This document shows, one piece after another, positions 63,675-64,000 of a stretch of DNA of 64,000 bases. The first letter of the stretch is position 1, and every line of letters starts with the position of its first letter. The stretch comes from Mycobacterium syngnathidarum. Lineage in GTDB: Bacteria > Actinomycetota > Actinomycetes > Mycobacteriales > Mycobacteriaceae. The stretch is taken from assembly GCF_001942625.1 (NCBI RefSeq), contig NZ_MLCL01000077.1, positions 1-64,000 of the forward strand, given 5' to 3'. A program made the position numbers and the translations under genes. The notes under the pieces were generated by a model, which did not search any database, had not been told where the DNA came from, and was given only the letters and a program-made list of their open reading frames with translations.

Positions 63675-64000
63675 CTACTGTTGGCCGGCCGAGTCGAGCT
63701 CCGCGTTGCCTTCCGCGTGTTCGCAAACCCGGTGCACGGCGGTCACGATGCCCTGATACCCGGTGCAGCGGCAGAAGTTTCCCGACAACCCCTCGCGGAT
63801 CTCGCCATCGGTGGGATTCGGGTTGTCGCGCAGCATCGCGGTGATCGAGGTGACGAATCCCGGTGTGCAGAAGCCACATTGCAGCCCGTGGCACTCCTTG
63901 AGTGCGGTCTGCACAGGGGACAGCTCGCCGTCCGGTCCGGCGATGCCCTCGACCGTGGTCACTTCCTGTCCGTCCACCTGAACCGCGAACAGCAGGCAGG
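63675..64000 (-). CDS. CoxS-like (2Fe-2S) subunit of a molybdenum hydroxylase (partial)
   Basis: The C-terminal 108 or so residues of a xanthine/CO-dehydrogenase family small subunit are visible; the N-terminus is beyond the right edge (the frame continues as CLLFAVQVDGQEVTT). The second [2Fe-2S] cluster ligands CGFC and CRC are present (ECHGLQCGFCTPGF and GNFCRCTGYQGIV), with the usual 31-residue spacing. It transfers electrons from a molybdopterin subunit. Partner subunits are probably encoded just beyond the window. Confidence 0.92.
   Translation of the reverse strand, partial: CLLFAVQVDGQEVTTVEGIAGPDGELSPVQTALKECHGLQCGFCTPGFVTSITAMLRDNPNPTDGEIREGLSGNFCRCTGYQGIVTAVHRVCEHAEGNAELDSAGQQ

Overview
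The window is high-GC actinobacterial DNA from a mycobacterium, most likely an environmental fast-growing Mycolicibacterium. The evidence is a complete mce4 operon, KstR-type operators (TnnAACnnGTTnnA), a cholesterol catabolism cluster whose gene content and order follow the M. tuberculosis Rv3531c-Rv3489 region, and an MmpS/MmpL lipid-export cluster. There are no PE/PPE genes, rRNA, tRNA, insertion sequences or CRISPR arrays that I can see.

Left region (1-18030) is a lipopeptide or polyketide-lipid assembly and export locus. It holds the C-terminal thioesterase end of a gene that looks like an NRPS (cut by the window edge), an isoprenylcysteine-carboxylmethyltransferase-like membrane enzyme, a Gap/Sap lipid-addressing protein, a fully reducing Mas-like polyketide synthase (KS-AT-DH-ER-KR-ACP), a divergent fatty acyl-AMP ligase, an alpha/beta hydrolase, and MmpS-MmpL-MmpL. 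The architecture recalls glycopeptidolipid loci. The window, however, contains no glycosyltransferase, sugar methyltransferase or PapA acyltransferase, and the NRPS ends in a thioesterase-like domain, so the product cannot be named.

The junction (18031-19514) carries a small hemophore-like secreted protein and an IclR regulator beside an 18-bp perfect palindrome and a KstR box.

The sterol region (19515-48026) contains Rv3531c-, Rv3530c- and Rv3529c-like genes; kshA (ring 9-alpha-hydroxylation) with a small Cys/His-rich partner; a gamma-carbonic-anhydrase-like protein; and a five-gene operon (DUF35 pair, ltp4, ltp3, LLM flavoprotein, KSI-like protein). It continues with a second LLM enzyme, an acetoacetate-decarboxylase-like gene with cyp142, echA19, fadD19 with a nitronate-monooxygenase-like gene, fadD17-fadE27-fadE26, a ferredoxin and hsd4A. 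Together they cover terminal hydroxylation of the sterol side chain, CoA activation, beta-oxidation and aldolytic removal of side chains, and ring opening. A non-sterol island (37583-42756: methyltransferase, gabD2, VOC protein, AraC and TetR regulators, NAD-dependent epimerase) sits inside it.

The mce4 region (48055-58659) is a tightly coupled ten-gene operon (yrbE4A-B, mce4A-F, two Mce-associated proteins) preceded by two KstR-type boxes; it encodes the sterol importer. Downstream (58673-64000) are otsA with an abutting 54-aa gene, three tandem paralogous secreted proteins, a crotonase-SDR pair, and the start of an operon with a CoxS-like [2Fe-2S] subunit that runs off the right edge.
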